A program made the position numbers and the translations under genes. A stretch of 64,000 nt of DNA from an uncultured Candidatus Saccharibacteria bacterium (GTDB lineage: Bacteria > Patescibacteriota > Saccharimonadia > Saccharimonadales > Saccharimonadaceae), in contig CALEJV010000005.1 in NCBI GenBank assembly GCA_937898545.1, positions 124,001-188,000 of the forward strand. The letters run 5' to 3'. Positions 51,218-60,240 of this stretch are shown here, in pieces. Under the pieces are notes generated by a model that ran no database searches, was not told the origin of the DNA, and saw nothing but the letters and a program-made list of their open reading frames with translations. Within the stretch, counting starts at the first letter, position 1. Every line of letters starts with the position of its first letter.

Positions 51218-52705
51218 CTATTTGGCAAATTCAATCGCTCGTGTCTCGCGGATCACATTGACCTTGATTGTACCCGGGTATTGCATCGTACTCTCAATCT
51301 TGGTGGCAATATCTCGCGCGAGCTTAATAGCACTCAGATCATCCACTACTTCTGGCCGAACAATGACGCGCACTTCGCGCCCAGCACTAATTGCATAGGC
51401 TTTGTCGATACCACGGAAGCTGGTCGCAACATTCTCGAGGTCGCGCATTCGCTCAACGAAATTCTCAGCGCTCATGTTGCGCGCACCAGGCCGAGCAGCA
51501 CTGGCTGCATCGCACACCCGCACAACGATTGCCTCGGGGGTCGTGGCCTCGATATCATCGTGATGAGCCTCAATGGCGTGGCAAATTGCCTCGCTCAAGC
51601 CCGCCTTGCGAGCTAGCTCCGCCCCAATATGGTGGTGCTTGCCTTCCATCTTGTGTGTCACCGCCTTGCCCATGTCGTGGAGCAGTGTAGCGATCTTCAC
51701 AGTGCGTACATCTGCCCCAATCTCTGCCGCAATCAACCCCGCAATCTGGGCCATCTCAGTACTGTGCTTCAAGACGTTTTGGCCGTAGCTCGTCCGGAAC
51801 TTCAGCTCACCCACAAGGTGGAGCAGCTCCTTTGGAATACCAGCTACGCCAATTTCACGCGCCGCATCTTCACCAGCCCGCACGACTTCTTTGTCAATTT
51901 GCTTATTTGCCTTGGCCACGACCTCCTCGATGCGACCAGGGTGGATCCGTCCGTCTTTCATTAACATCTCGAGGCTCAGGCGCGCCACTTGGCGCCGCAC
52001 TGGATCAAAGCTACTGAGAACAATCATCCCTGGCGTGTCGTCCACCAAGATGTCAACACCAGTAGCTCGCTGCAGAGCCTGGATATTACGCCCTTCTTTA
52101 CCAATGATGCGACCCTTCATATCGTCGTCGGGCAGCTTAATGGCGGTCACCGTGCGCTCGGCGGTCACTTCGCTACTCATGCGCTCCATCGCTGTCACGA
52201 GGATCATCTGAGCCTTCTCCTCGGCATCATCCATTGCTTCGCGCTGTAATTTATCCACCAGGCCAGTCAGGTCTTGGCGGATGTCGCGCTCAGTCATGTG
52301 CATCAGCTTACTGGCGGCATCTTGCTTGGTGAGACCAGCGATTTTCTCGAGCTTAGCCTGCTGCCGGCCCCGAATCTCACGGATCTCATTTTTCAGCTCA
52401 TCGACCTCTGTCTCGCTCTTGCGGAGCTTCTCGCTCCGGCGATCAAGCTCGTCGAGTTTGCGATCTAAGCTTGCCTCGCGCTCGAGCAAACGATTCTCTG
52501 TCTTTTGCATGGCGCGGCGGCGCTCGTTCTCGATCCGCAGTGCCTCATCCTTGGCCCTGAGGACGATATCGCCCGCTTGCTGCTTGGCCTGAGCCAATTC
52601 TTTGTCAATTGTCCGTTGACCATTGGTAGTTTGCTGACGATCGTAGGCGTACTTGCCACCAAAACCAAGCGCCACGCCAATCGCCGCGAAGAGTACTTCT
52701 ATCAT
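51218..52705 (-). CDS. rny: Ribonuclease Y
   Basis: Membrane-tethered endoribonuclease that starts mRNA decay. 495 residues, usual length about 510-520. Short N-terminal helix (IEVLFAAIGVALGFGGKY), long coiled coil (about 30-170), KH domain with IGKEGRNIQALQRATGV, and HD domain with LLHDMGKAVTHKMEGKHHH. All catalytic HD residues are visible. AGAAAGGAATACC precedes the ATG. Single gene. Confidence 0.97.
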   Translation of the reverse strand: MIEVLFAAIGVALGFGGKYAYDRQQTTNGQRTIDKELAQAKQQAGDIVLRAKDEALRIENERRRAMQKTENRLLEREASLDRKLDELDRRSEKLRKSETEVDELKNEIREIRGRQQAKLEKIAGLTKQDAASKLMHMTERDIRQDLTGLVDKLQREAMDDAEEKAQMILVTAMERMSSEVTAERTVTAIKLPDDDMKGRIIGKEGRNIQALQRATGVDILVDDTPGMIVLSSFDPVRRQVARLSLEMLMKDGRIHPGRIEEVVAKANKQIDKEVVRAGEDAAREIGVAGIPKELLHLVGELKFRTSYGQNVLKHSTEMAQIAGLIAAEIGADVRTVKIATLLHDMGKAVTHKMEGKHHHIGAELARKAGLSEAICHAIEAHHDDIEATTPEAIVVRVCDAASAARPGARNMSAENFVERMRDLENVATSFRGIDKAYAISAGREVRVIVRPEVVDDLSAIKLARDIATKIESTMQYPGTIKVNVIRETRAIEFAK

Positions 52706-52899
52706 GGTATTCCTTTCTCCGGATATGTGTTGTTTTTATTACATCAGACTTACGTCAGCCCACACCGGTATTATCAAACATTAAAACTATCTACAGACTA
52801 ATATATTGTATCGCGTTTTGGCCAATTTGCGCAACTGGCAATATAGCGGTCTATCTATTTACAGAGGTAACGATTTATTACCCTTATGCTTCATACTCG

Positions 52900-53289
52900 C
52901 TACTTTTTTGGCTGGGTGATGTGTGCAGCTGCACCATACTGAGGCAAAACAATGCTATCATCCTCACCATGTGCTAGCCGCTTAAGGCAGGCAGCGCGCC
53001 AATCATCACCCATTGCGCCAACGATCGGGATATGCTGCTCGTGCGCAAGCGTATTAAGCACCGTCAGGCCAATCCGCAGCCCCGTAAAGCTCCCCGGCCC
53101 AGACCGCGCCCCAATGCCAGTTATATCTGCCAGTGTCTTGCCATGCTCGGCCAAGCGATCACGCAGATAAGCTAGCATATCACGTGCCAGTGTGCGACCA
53201 GCTGGCCACTCATAACTCGTCTGAGCACCAGCGTCATCTACCAGTGTTAGCTCCACCACCATCCCCGCGCTATTCCACAAAATAATCAC
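52900..53289 (-). CDS. tsaB: TsaB-like tRNA t6A factor, short form
   Basis: 129 residues, against 210-230 in most bacteria. The N-terminal actin-like domain is clear: GIGARSGPGSFTGLRIGLTVLNTLAHE near 58-84. The second domain is nearly absent: the sequence ends after IPIVGAMGDDWRAACLKRL and a short tail. TsaB dimerises with TsaD through the N-terminal domain, so a minimal form may still work. The start overlaps the tsaE stop (ATGA), so they are co-translated. Confidence 0.85.
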   Translation of the reverse strand: MIILWNSAGMVVELTLVDDAGAQTSYEWPAGRTLARDMLAYLRDRLAEHGKTLADITGIGARSGPGSFTGLRIGLTVLNTLAHEQHIPIVGAMGDDWRAACLKRLAHGEDDSIVLPQYGAAAHITQPKK

Positions 53290-53744
53290 GCCGACACCTC
53301 CTGGAGAAGCTGGGTTGACACGGTGCCACCAGCCTCAATATCGAGCTGGCGAGCGGTTTCGCTCTGTGCAGTAATGGTGATCGTCAGGTGGTCGGGTGGG
53401 ACGACATCCGCTACAGCCTGAGCCCACTCGATGATAGTCACTGTGCGAGGCTCAGCAATCGCCTCTGCCAGCTCAAGCTGCATCACCCCTGCATCACCCA
53501 AACGATAAAAATCATAATGCGCAAGCTGGATGTCATCGCGCCCATGATACAGCCGACTAATCGTAAAGGTTGGGCTTTGAATATCATCGGTAATGGCGAG
53601 GCCACGCGCAACCCCCTTAACGAGCGTCGTCTTGCCTGCGCCAATATCCCCTACTAGCACAATCACCTCACCACCGCGTAACGCCTGGCCAAGGCGTTGA
53701 CCAAGCTGTAACGTATCAGCAAGTGATTGACAGATAACACGCAT
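53286..53744 (-). CDS. tsaE: TsaE, tRNA t6A ATPase
   Basis: 152 residues from ATG 53744; a longer reading would include the promoter. P-loop VGDIGAGKTTLVKGVARGL near 32-50, IQSPTFTISRLYHG, HYDFYRLGD and TIIEWAQAV are typical. It drives t6A formation with TsaB, TsaC and TsaD; the last two are not in the window. TATACT on the minus strand lies nine bases before the ATG. Confidence 0.95.
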   Translation of the reverse strand: MRVICQSLADTLQLGQRLGQALRGGEVIVLVGDIGAGKTTLVKGVARGLAITDDIQSPTFTISRLYHGRDDIQLAHYDFYRLGDAGVMQLELAEAIAEPRTVTIIEWAQAVADVVPPDHLTITITAQSETARQLDIEAGGTVSTQLLQEVSA

Positions 53745-53753
53745 ACTGGCTCT

Positions 53754-53759
53754 AGTATA
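53754..53759 (-). promoter_or_regulatory. tsaE -10 box TATACT
   Basis: TATACT on the minus strand ending nine bases before the ATG at 53744. No ribosome site in between. Confidence 0.5.
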
Positions 53760-53843
53760 GCACAGCCTTACCTCCGTTGATACGAATATCACTCTATCCT
53801 CTAGTCAGCATAAGCATAATGAGCTACAATAAGCGTAAGTACT

Positions 53844-55625
53844 ATGCATATATCTGATTCTACTATCGTCAAACTTCTCGAGCGCAGTGGCGCTGCGACC
53901 AGCCAGCAGCTCCAACCGCTGGTGAGTGAGGCTGCGTCATCGAATTTGCGACTGCAAGATATTGTCTTGCAAAACAACCTTATCGACGAGCGTACCCTCA
54001 CTAAGCTCTATGCCACCTACGCCGACATCCCCTACATCGAGCTCGACCCCCGCGACATCCCTTCCGACATCCTCATGCGCATCCCTGAGCGAATCGCGCG
54101 CCAGTATAACGCTGTCATCTTCAAGATCGACCCTGATGGATTAATCCACCTCGCGATGGACGACCCAGATGATGTGCAAGCCGTCAACTTTATCGAGAAG
54201 GAAATTGGCACCAACACCCGTGTCTACATTGCGCCGCGCAGTAACATCTTGGAGTGTCTTGAGGGATACCGCGGCGATGTGACGCAGGAGCTCAAGGAAG
54301 TGATCGACATCCAGCGCGAGGATGATGGCTCCAACCAAAAAGTGACCGAAGCAGAGGTAGCGGAAGACTCACCAATCGCCCAGACGGTTAATCTGTTGCT
54401 GGAATACGCCATTCGCAGCAATGCCAGCGATATCCACATCGAGCCCCGCGAGCAATTCGTACAGGTACGTTACCGGATTGATGGTGTCCTTAAAGAAGTA
54501 AACCGCCTACCCAAGAATGTGCTTGGTGCGCTCGTAAGCCGCATTAAGATCCTCTCCAACCTCAAGATAGACGAACGCCGCATACCGCAAGACGGTCGCT
54601 TTAAGATTAAAGTCGCAGGCAAGCAGTATGCCCTGCGCGTCAGCACGCTACCCATCGCTGATGGTGAGAAGGTGGTGATGCGTATCCTCGACGAATCAAA
54701 CCAAGCAGTGACACTCGAGCAGCTCGGCTACTGGGGTCATTCGCTAGCTGTTATTAATCAAGCACTGACCGAGCCCAATGGGATGATCCTCGTGACAGGC
54801 CCAACCGGGAGCGGCAAGTCTACCTCACTTTTCTCCGTCCTTTCGATGCTTAATACACCTGAGGTTAATATCTCAACCATTGAGGATCCAGTCGAGTATA
54901 AGATCCCCGGCGTCAACCAAACCCAAACCAATAGCAAAGCTGGCATGACCTTCGCCAGTGGCCTGCGCGCTCTACTACGCCAAGACCCAAACATTATCAT
55001 GGTGGGTGAGATCCGCGACGGCGAGACAGCTAACCTTGGCGTCCAGGCTGCCCTAACCGGCCACTTGGTGTTTAGCACGCTCCACACTAATAACGCCGCC
55101 ACTTGTTTGCCGCGCCTGCTTGATATGGGGATTGAGCCCTTCCTTATCGCCAGTACTGTTAAGGCCGTGGTGGGCCAGCGCTTGGTGCGCCGCCTCTGCA
55201 TGAATTGCCGCCAGAGTTACGTGCCCAACCAAACAGAGGTCGCAGAAATCGTCCGCCTCTTCCACCTTGCACCGGGCCAAAATTTCTACTATATCCATCA
55301 GCTCGAGGCCCAGGCGATCGTCCAAAAGGTCGGTGGTGAGACACCCTGGGGCACGACGGATACGACCATCGCCGCCCTCTGGCAGCCAAACCCAAATGGC
55401 TGCGATGAGTGTAATCACACTGGCTTCAAAGGCCGGGTAGGTATCTACGAAGTCCTCGGCACTTCGCGCGAAATCCAAAAGATGATCATCGGCGGCAATA
55501 CCAGCAACGAGATCCAAGACCAAGCCGTCGCTGAAGGGATGACCACCATGCTCACCGATGGATTAATAAAAGCAATCCGCGGCAACACCACTGTAGAAGA
55601 AGTGCTCCGCGTCACAAAGGAATAA
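53844..55625 (+). CDS. pilB: Type IV pilus assembly ATPase PilB
   Basis: 593 residues. N-terminal MshEN-like domain (about 1-150), then the GspE/PilB core: RIDGVLKEVNRLP, Walker A GPTGSGKSTS near 316, Asp box STIEDPVEYKIPG, Walker B LLRQDPNIIMVGEIRDGETA, His box LHTNNAATCL. A tetracysteine zinc motif follows (CMNC ... CDEC), as in PilB/GspE. It powers pilus extension. First gene of the pilB-pilC pair; TACAAT lies upstream at 53825-53830. Confidence 0.97.
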   Translation: MHISDSTIVKLLERSGAATSQQLQPLVSEAASSNLRLQDIVLQNNLIDERTLTKLYATYADIPYIELDPRDIPSDILMRIPERIARQYNAVIFKIDPDGLIHLAMDDPDDVQAVNFIEKEIGTNTRVYIAPRSNILECLEGYRGDVTQELKEVIDIQREDDGSNQKVTEAEVAEDSPIAQTVNLLLEYAIRSNASDIHIEPREQFVQVRYRIDGVLKEVNRLPKNVLGALVSRIKILSNLKIDERRIPQDGRFKIKVAGKQYALRVSTLPIADGEKVVMRILDESNQAVTLEQLGYWGHSLAVINQALTEPNGMILVTGPTGSGKSTSLFSVLSMLNTPEVNISTIEDPVEYKIPGVNQTQTNSKAGMTFASGLRALLRQDPNIIMVGEIRDGETANLGVQAALTGHLVFSTLHTNNAATCLPRLLDMGIEPFLIASTVKAVVGQRLVRRLCMNCRQSYVPNQTEVAEIVRLFHLAPGQNFYYIHQLEAQAIVQKVGGETPWGTTDTTIAALWQPNPNGCDECNHTGFKGRVGIYEVLGTSREIQKMIIGGNTSNEIQDQAVAEGMTTMLTDGLIKAIRGNTTVEEVLRVTKE

Positions 55626-55626
55626 C

Positions 55627-56844
55627 ATGCCACAATTTCGCTACATCGCCATCACGAACAAAAACGACTCCATCAATGGAACGATCGACGCTCCCGATCG
55701 TGCCAGTGCCCTAGCCAGCCTAAGCCGCCAAGGCCTGCGACCGATTAGTGCTGAGGAAGTCAAGCCAAAGCGCGCCAGCTTTGCTCTCTTTGGTAGCAAC
55801 AAGGTCAAGAGTGAAGATTTGGTGATGTTTACCCGCCAGCTCAGTGCCATGGTGTCAGCTGGTGTGCCACTGCTGCGCGCCATGGGCTCGCTGCACGACC
55901 ACACCAGTAGTAAAGCCCTCCAAATGGTGACAGGTGATCTGCTACGCGATGTCGAGGGCGGTATGGCACTCGCCGACGCACTTGAAAAGCATCCAGAAAC
56001 CTTCAACACCGTTTTTATCAATATGGTGCGCGCGGGTGAGGCGGCTGGTATTCTCGATGATATCCTCAAGCGCCTGGCCATGCAACAAGAAAAAAACGCC
56101 AGTATGCGCAAAAAAATCAAAAGCGCCATGACATATCCTACCGTGCTCATTGTTATCACTATTGCCGCCTTTTTTGGCTTGATGGTCTTTGTTATTCCAC
56201 AAATCGGCAGCATTGTGCGCGGCCTCGGCGGACCGGACGCCAAGCTGCCCGCCATTACCGAGTTTATGCTTGGACTGAGCGCGTTTATCATCCAATATGG
56301 GATCTTTATCATTGCTGCGCTCGGTGCGGGGATATACTTCTTCCGCCGCTATATCAAGACACCAGCAGGCAAACTCTGGCTCCACACCATCATTCTCAAG
56401 ATACCAAAAATCAACGATATCATTACCAAGATCGCCGTTGCCCGCTTTGCTCGCACGTTCTCGGCGTTGATGGGGTCGGGGGTAGCAGTACTCGAATCGC
56501 TCCGCGTGACTGCCCGAGCGGTGGGCAACAAAGTCTACGAAAACGCCCTCAATGATGCTGCCGAGCAAGTCAAAAATGGGCGCAATCTCTCAAGCATCAT
56601 CGAAAAAAATCCACTCTTCCCACCCATCGTGGCGCAAATGCTCTCTGTTGGCGAAGAGACCGGCCAGACCGACACCGTGCTTGTAAAGGTGGCAGATTAT
56701 TATGAAGAGGAAGTGGACGTCGCGATCGATGGCATCAGCTCCATCATCGAGCCCGTCATGATCGTCATCATGGGCGGCATGGTTGGGCTGATTGCTGCCT
56801 CGGTGATGTTGCCGATTTCGAATATGGCAAATCAGATTAAGTAA
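55627..56844 (+). CDS. pilC: Type IV pilus inner-membrane platform PilC
   Basis: 405 residues, full length. T2SSF domains twice: LVMFTRQLSAMVSAGVPLLR near 65-85 and FARTFSALMGSGVAVLESL near 275-293. Three membrane helices near 165-190, 215-240 and 375-400 (MIVIMGGMVGLIAASVMLPI). It couples PilB to pilin assembly. One base separates it from the pilB stop. Confidence 0.97.
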   Translation: MPQFRYIAITNKNDSINGTIDAPDRASALASLSRQGLRPISAEEVKPKRASFALFGSNKVKSEDLVMFTRQLSAMVSAGVPLLRAMGSLHDHTSSKALQMVTGDLLRDVEGGMALADALEKHPETFNTVFINMVRAGEAAGILDDILKRLAMQQEKNASMRKKIKSAMTYPTVLIVITIAAFFGLMVFVIPQIGSIVRGLGGPDAKLPAITEFMLGLSAFIIQYGIFIIAALGAGIYFFRRYIKTPAGKLWLHTIILKIPKINDIITKIAVARFARTFSALMGSGVAVLESLRVTARAVGNKVYENALNDAAEQVKNGRNLSSIIEKNPLFPPIVAQMLSVGEETGQTDTVLVKVADYYEEEVDVAIDGISSIIEPVMIVIMGGMVGLIAASVMLPISNMANQIK

Positions 56845-57044
56845 GGCTGGATTCCCTATTCTCCGTCAGCGTTTCAGCCACGCATTAGTTCTTTATCTGA
56901 TGGCGTGATCTGCCACTGGCTAGCGCCCTGTCTTTTTTGCCATTATCACACCACGAACAACAGTCTACCGATCCGTGACAATCCTCCTCAAAACGCTAGC
57001 GTTTATCATATCGCTTATGCTATAATGACGGAAACGAACGTATC

Positions 57045-58103
57045 ATGGCAAAGTTATTTTATCGCGACAAACCAATCATCGGTCTCGACATTAGTCAGAC
57101 AGGCATCAAAATCATGTCGATCGACCCCAAGCACTGGCTCGTACTGGGCTATGGTTCGCTCGACCTTGACCCCAAGGAAGTCCAAACGTCCCTCGACAAT
57201 CCTGATGACTCCTACCTGGCCGAGCGCCTTAGCTCGCTCATCAACGAACATCTCATTGGCAACCTTGGTAGCGATCACGTAGTGATTGGCGTGCCAACCA
57301 GTCGCACCTACTCGCGCACCTTCATGATCCCAGCCAAAGAGGCAGCACACCTTGATGGGGCCATCCAAGTGGAGGTCGATCAGTATATCCCCTTGCCGCT
57401 CGATTCACTTTACGTTGATTATGAAGTGATCGAGCACACCAAAGAGCAGCTCAACGTTGTGATGTCAGCTGTGCCTAAGCAGCTGGTCGACGCCTGTTTG
57501 CAAGCAGCCGAGGCAGTGGGACTCGTGCCCGTAGTCGTTGAGCCCAATATCAACGCTATTGCGCGCGTGCTCGACAGTGCTGATGCTGGCAACCTTCTCA
57601 CGCTTGTCGTCGATATTGGCCCAGCGAGTACCGATATCGCTGTGCTAGATAAAAGCGCCGTCCGCCTCACTGGTGGAGTGGCAATTGGCGGTAATACCTT
57701 CACCATCGATATCTCGAAGCATCTCAACATCACACTCGAGAATGCCCACCAGCTCAAGGTGCTTAATGGCCTCTCGCCTGGGCCACGCCAAGCTGGCATC
57801 ACCGAGGCGCTCAAACCAAGCCTCAAACGCATTAGCACCGAGATTCGTAAGGTGATCCGCTATTATAACGACCGGATTGGTGATGAACGTAAGATCGAGC
57901 AGATCGTCATCGTTGGTGGTGGTAGCAATGTACCAGGCATGGGCGACTTCTTCACCAACGACCTCGTCATGCCAGTGCGCGTCGTTAATCCATGGCAAAA
58001 GCTCGACTTTGGCAAACTCCAGCAGCCTCAAAAGCAGTTTCGGCCACGGTATATCAGTGTTGCAGGCCTGGCTAGCCTTAGTAGTGGGGAGATTTGGAAA
58101 TGA
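57045..58103 (+). CDS. pilM: Type IV pilus biogenesis protein PilM
   Basis: Actin-like cytosolic protein linking PilB/PilC to PilN. 352 residues, with the ATPase blocks IIGLDISQTGIKIMSI, VVEPNINAIARVL, VVDIGPASTDIAVLD and IVIVGGGSNVPGM. TATAAT (about 57020-57025) lies upstream, so this starts a second transcript after a 200-base gap. The stop overlaps the pilN start (ATGA). Confidence 0.96.
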   Translation: MAKLFYRDKPIIGLDISQTGIKIMSIDPKHWLVLGYGSLDLDPKEVQTSLDNPDDSYLAERLSSLINEHLIGNLGSDHVVIGVPTSRTYSRTFMIPAKEAAHLDGAIQVEVDQYIPLPLDSLYVDYEVIEHTKEQLNVVMSAVPKQLVDACLQAAEAVGLVPVVVEPNINAIARVLDSADAGNLLTLVVDIGPASTDIAVLDKSAVRLTGGVAIGGNTFTIDISKHLNITLENAHQLKVLNGLSPGPRQAGITEALKPSLKRISTEIRKVIRYYNDRIGDERKIEQIVIVGGGSNVPGMGDFFTNDLVMPVRVVNPWQKLDFGKLQQPQKQFRPRYISVAGLASLSSGEIWK

Positions 58104-58660
58104 TTAATCTATTGCCACCAGCGTATAAAAAGCAGCTCGCTGCGAGCCGCACCAACACCTTGCTGCGCCGCTATGTTGTGCTACTCTTTGTCTTGGTCTT
58201 TGTCGTTTTGGCTGAAATCGGCGGTGTGTACTTTTTCATCGCAACCGAGCGGGGCCGCAACGAAGCCGCCGTAGAGCGCAACCACAACAAAACTGCCGAA
58301 TACGCCACCGTCAAGCGTGAAGCCACTGAATTCAAGGCCAACCTCACTACTGCCAAAGCCATCCTCGACCAACAAGTATCGTACACTCGCCTCATCAAGC
58401 TCATTGCCGACCGCCTCCCACCCAACGTCATCATCGAGCAGCTCAGCATTGACCCAACCACCTTTGGCACCCCCACCACGCTGAGCATTCGTGCCAAAGG
58501 CTACAACGATGCTATTGCTCTGCGCAACCGCCTCAACGACTCCGCCATCTTCTCTAGTGTCAGCTTCCAATCCATCACTCTGCAGGAAAAAGACGCCGGT
58601 AGCTACCCCTACACCTCAACCTACAGTGTCACATTCAAGAAAGGAATCGGCCAACAATGA
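58100..58660 (+). CDS. pilN: Type IV pilus biogenesis protein PilN
   Basis: 186 residues from ATG 58100 (MINLLPPAYKKQL), the typical PilN start that binds PilM. One membrane helix (about 26-48, YVVLLFVLVFVVLAEIGGVYFF), then a coiled region and a small ferredoxin-like domain. The ATG overlaps the pilM stop. Its 3' end overlaps pilO by four bases. Confidence 0.92.
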   Translation: MINLLPPAYKKQLAASRTNTLLRRYVVLLFVLVFVVLAEIGGVYFFIATERGRNEAAVERNHNKTAEYATVKREATEFKANLTTAKAILDQQVSYTRLIKLIADRLPPNVIIEQLSIDPTTFGTPTTLSIRAKGYNDAIALRNRLNDSAIFSSVSFQSITLQEKDAGSYPYTSTYSVTFKKGIGQQ

Positions 58661-59298
58661 GCAAAAAATTCACTCTAACAGCGACAAATCTCCGCATCAT
58701 CCTTGCGGTGTCGCTCGTGGTCATTACTGCAATTGGAGCTGGTGGCTTTGCTCTGGCCTACAACTGGCTTGATGGCTTTGCGGCCGATGCCAGCACTGTC
58801 GCCTCGCAAGCTGCCGCTAGTGAGTCGGAGCTGCAAGAGCTCTCCCAGACCGAAAAGATGCTCAAAACGCAGCATCATGCCGTCGAGCGCGCCTCCAAGA
58901 TCGCTGCCGAAAGTAAAAGCTACCAATATCAAGATCAGATCATCAACGACCTCAATGACTTTGCCCGCAAGGCTGGCATTACTATCTCAGACATCACCTT
59001 TGCTGATGACAATGCCAAGGGCGGCTCATCGAGCAGTTCGTCAAGTAGCTCATCGAGTAGTAGCAAGACGGGCACATCCCTGCCTGCTATTGCCGGACTC
59101 AAAGCGACTACCGCCTCTGTCACCGTCAAGAATCCCGTCGAGTATCGCAAACTTCTCACCTTCATGTATCTCGTCGAGCAAAGCCTGACAAAGATGCGCA
59201 TCGCCAATGTTGACCTCTCGCGCAGCACCGCTCAGGGCCAGCCACCCGATAGTATTACTAGCAACACATTAACCATCGAGGTATATCTCCGATCATGA
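58657..59298 (+). CDS. pilO: Type IV pilus protein PilO-like
   Basis: 213 residues. One membrane helix (about 13-34), a coiled coil (about 45-105), then a linker of 13 serines (124-136) encoded by mixed codons, and a C-terminal ferredoxin-like fold (VTVKNPVEYRKLLTFMYLVE...). PilO partners PilN in the alignment complex. The poly-Ser linker is unusual. The last codons overlap the next gene (ATGA). Confidence 0.85.
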   Translation: MSKKFTLTATNLRIILAVSLVVITAIGAGGFALAYNWLDGFAADASTVASQAAASESELQELSQTEKMLKTQHHAVERASKIAAESKSYQYQDQIINDLNDFARKAGITISDITFADDNAKGGSSSSSSSSSSSSSKTGTSLPAIAGLKATTASVTVKNPVEYRKLLTFMYLVEQSLTKMRIANVDLSRSTAQGQPPDSITSNTLTIEVYLRS

Positions 59299-59579
59299 AC
59301 AGCGATCTCTCACTCGCCGCGCTTGGGCGCGCCAGTAGTAAATTTCTCCACCGCTACCATATTATTCTCTTTGTCGTTATTGCCTTCGGTGGTTTAGCCG
59401 TTATTACCTTCTTGCTTAATACCACCATCTCCAAGGCGTCAGAGGCTGCCCCGCCCCAGCCCACTAATGGTATCGACCAAGCGACCATCAAAAAAATCGA
59501 GCAACTCAAAACCGCTAGCGAATCCGACCAAAGTGCCAGCCAGCTGCCAATTAGCTCGCGTAACCCATTTGTTGAGTAA
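59295..59579 (+). CDS. Small membrane protein at the end of the pilus operon
   Basis: 94 residues. Membrane helix about 22-44 (HIILFVVIAFGGLAVITFLL), then a polar extracytoplasmic tail ending RNPFVE. It is in the place of PilP in other organisms and ends in the NPF-type tail seen in PilP-linked proteins, but is too short and lacks the PilP domain. Unknown function, probably part of the pilus machine. Confidence 0.7.
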   Translation: MNSDLSLAALGRASSKFLHRYHIILFVVIAFGGLAVITFLLNTTISKASEAAPPQPTNGIDQATIKKIEQLKTASESDQSASQLPISSRNPFVE

Positions 59580-59621
59580 CATTTTGCGCAGCCGCTAGTG
59601 GAGCTTTTTGCGGCGCAATGC

Positions 59622-59627
59622 TATACT
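59622..59627 (+). promoter_or_regulatory. -10 box TATACT, leaderless arrangement
   Basis: TATACT, ACACAT, then the ATG at 59634: six bases, no ribosome site. The short CG-rich region upstream forms a possible hairpin. Confidence 0.65.
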
Positions 59628-59633
59628 ACACAT

Positions 59634-60236
59634 ATGATACTGCTCGGATCTGCACTCGCCAACTACCCTGTGATGAGCTTGCAAATGGGCGGCAAAGTTG
59701 GCAGCCTCGCCCAGCCGCTTGTCGATCCAGCCACTCTAGCCATCGTTGCCTACACTGTGGACGGCTCATTTGCTAACGACACAACCATGCTGCTTCGCCT
59801 CGCTGATGTGCGTGAGATGAGTGAACTCGGCATGATCATCGACTCCGTCGACGAACTCATCACTCCCACCGACGTTATCAAGATCCAGCGCCTCTACGAG
59901 CTCAAGTTTCACCTCCTGGGCATGCCCGTTCAAGACAAGCGCGGGCGACGCCTCGGTAAGATTAGTGACTATACGATCGAGACGGGTAATTTTGTCATCC
60001 AGCAGCTCATCGTCCGGCGCTCATGGCTCCACCGCCTCAATGATGCTGAACTGGTTATCCATCGGTCACAAATTATCGAGATCAACAACGATGCTATCAT
60101 CGTCCAGTCGCAGGCTGAGACCAAAAAGCCCGAGCAAAAGGCCACCCAACCAGCCATGAGTAGTGGCGAATACGTCAACCCCTTCCGCAAGCCATCGCAA
60201 GCCCGAGAGTCGATTAAGACCGACGAGCGTCGCTAA
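59634..60236 (+). CDS. PRC-barrel protein
   Basis: 200 residues from ATG 59634. Two PRC-barrel-like units: GGKVGSLAQPLVDPATLAIVAYT-like (about 20-42; central part LVDPATLAIVAYTVDG) and VQDKRGRRLGKISDYTIETG near 105-124, then VIHRSQIIEINNDAIIVQ. PRC barrels occur in RimM and in photosystem and sporulation proteins, often binding RNA or protein. The charged tail is disordered. The role here is unknown; it lies after the pilus operon with its own promoter. Confidence 0.82.
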   Translation: MILLGSALANYPVMSLQMGGKVGSLAQPLVDPATLAIVAYTVDGSFANDTTMLLRLADVREMSELGMIIDSVDELITPTDVIKIQRLYELKFHLLGMPVQDKRGRRLGKISDYTIETGNFVIQQLIVRRSWLHRLNDAELVIHRSQIIEINNDAIIVQSQAETKKPEQKATQPAMSSGEYVNPFRKPSQARESIKTDERR

Positions 60237-60240
60237 CACA

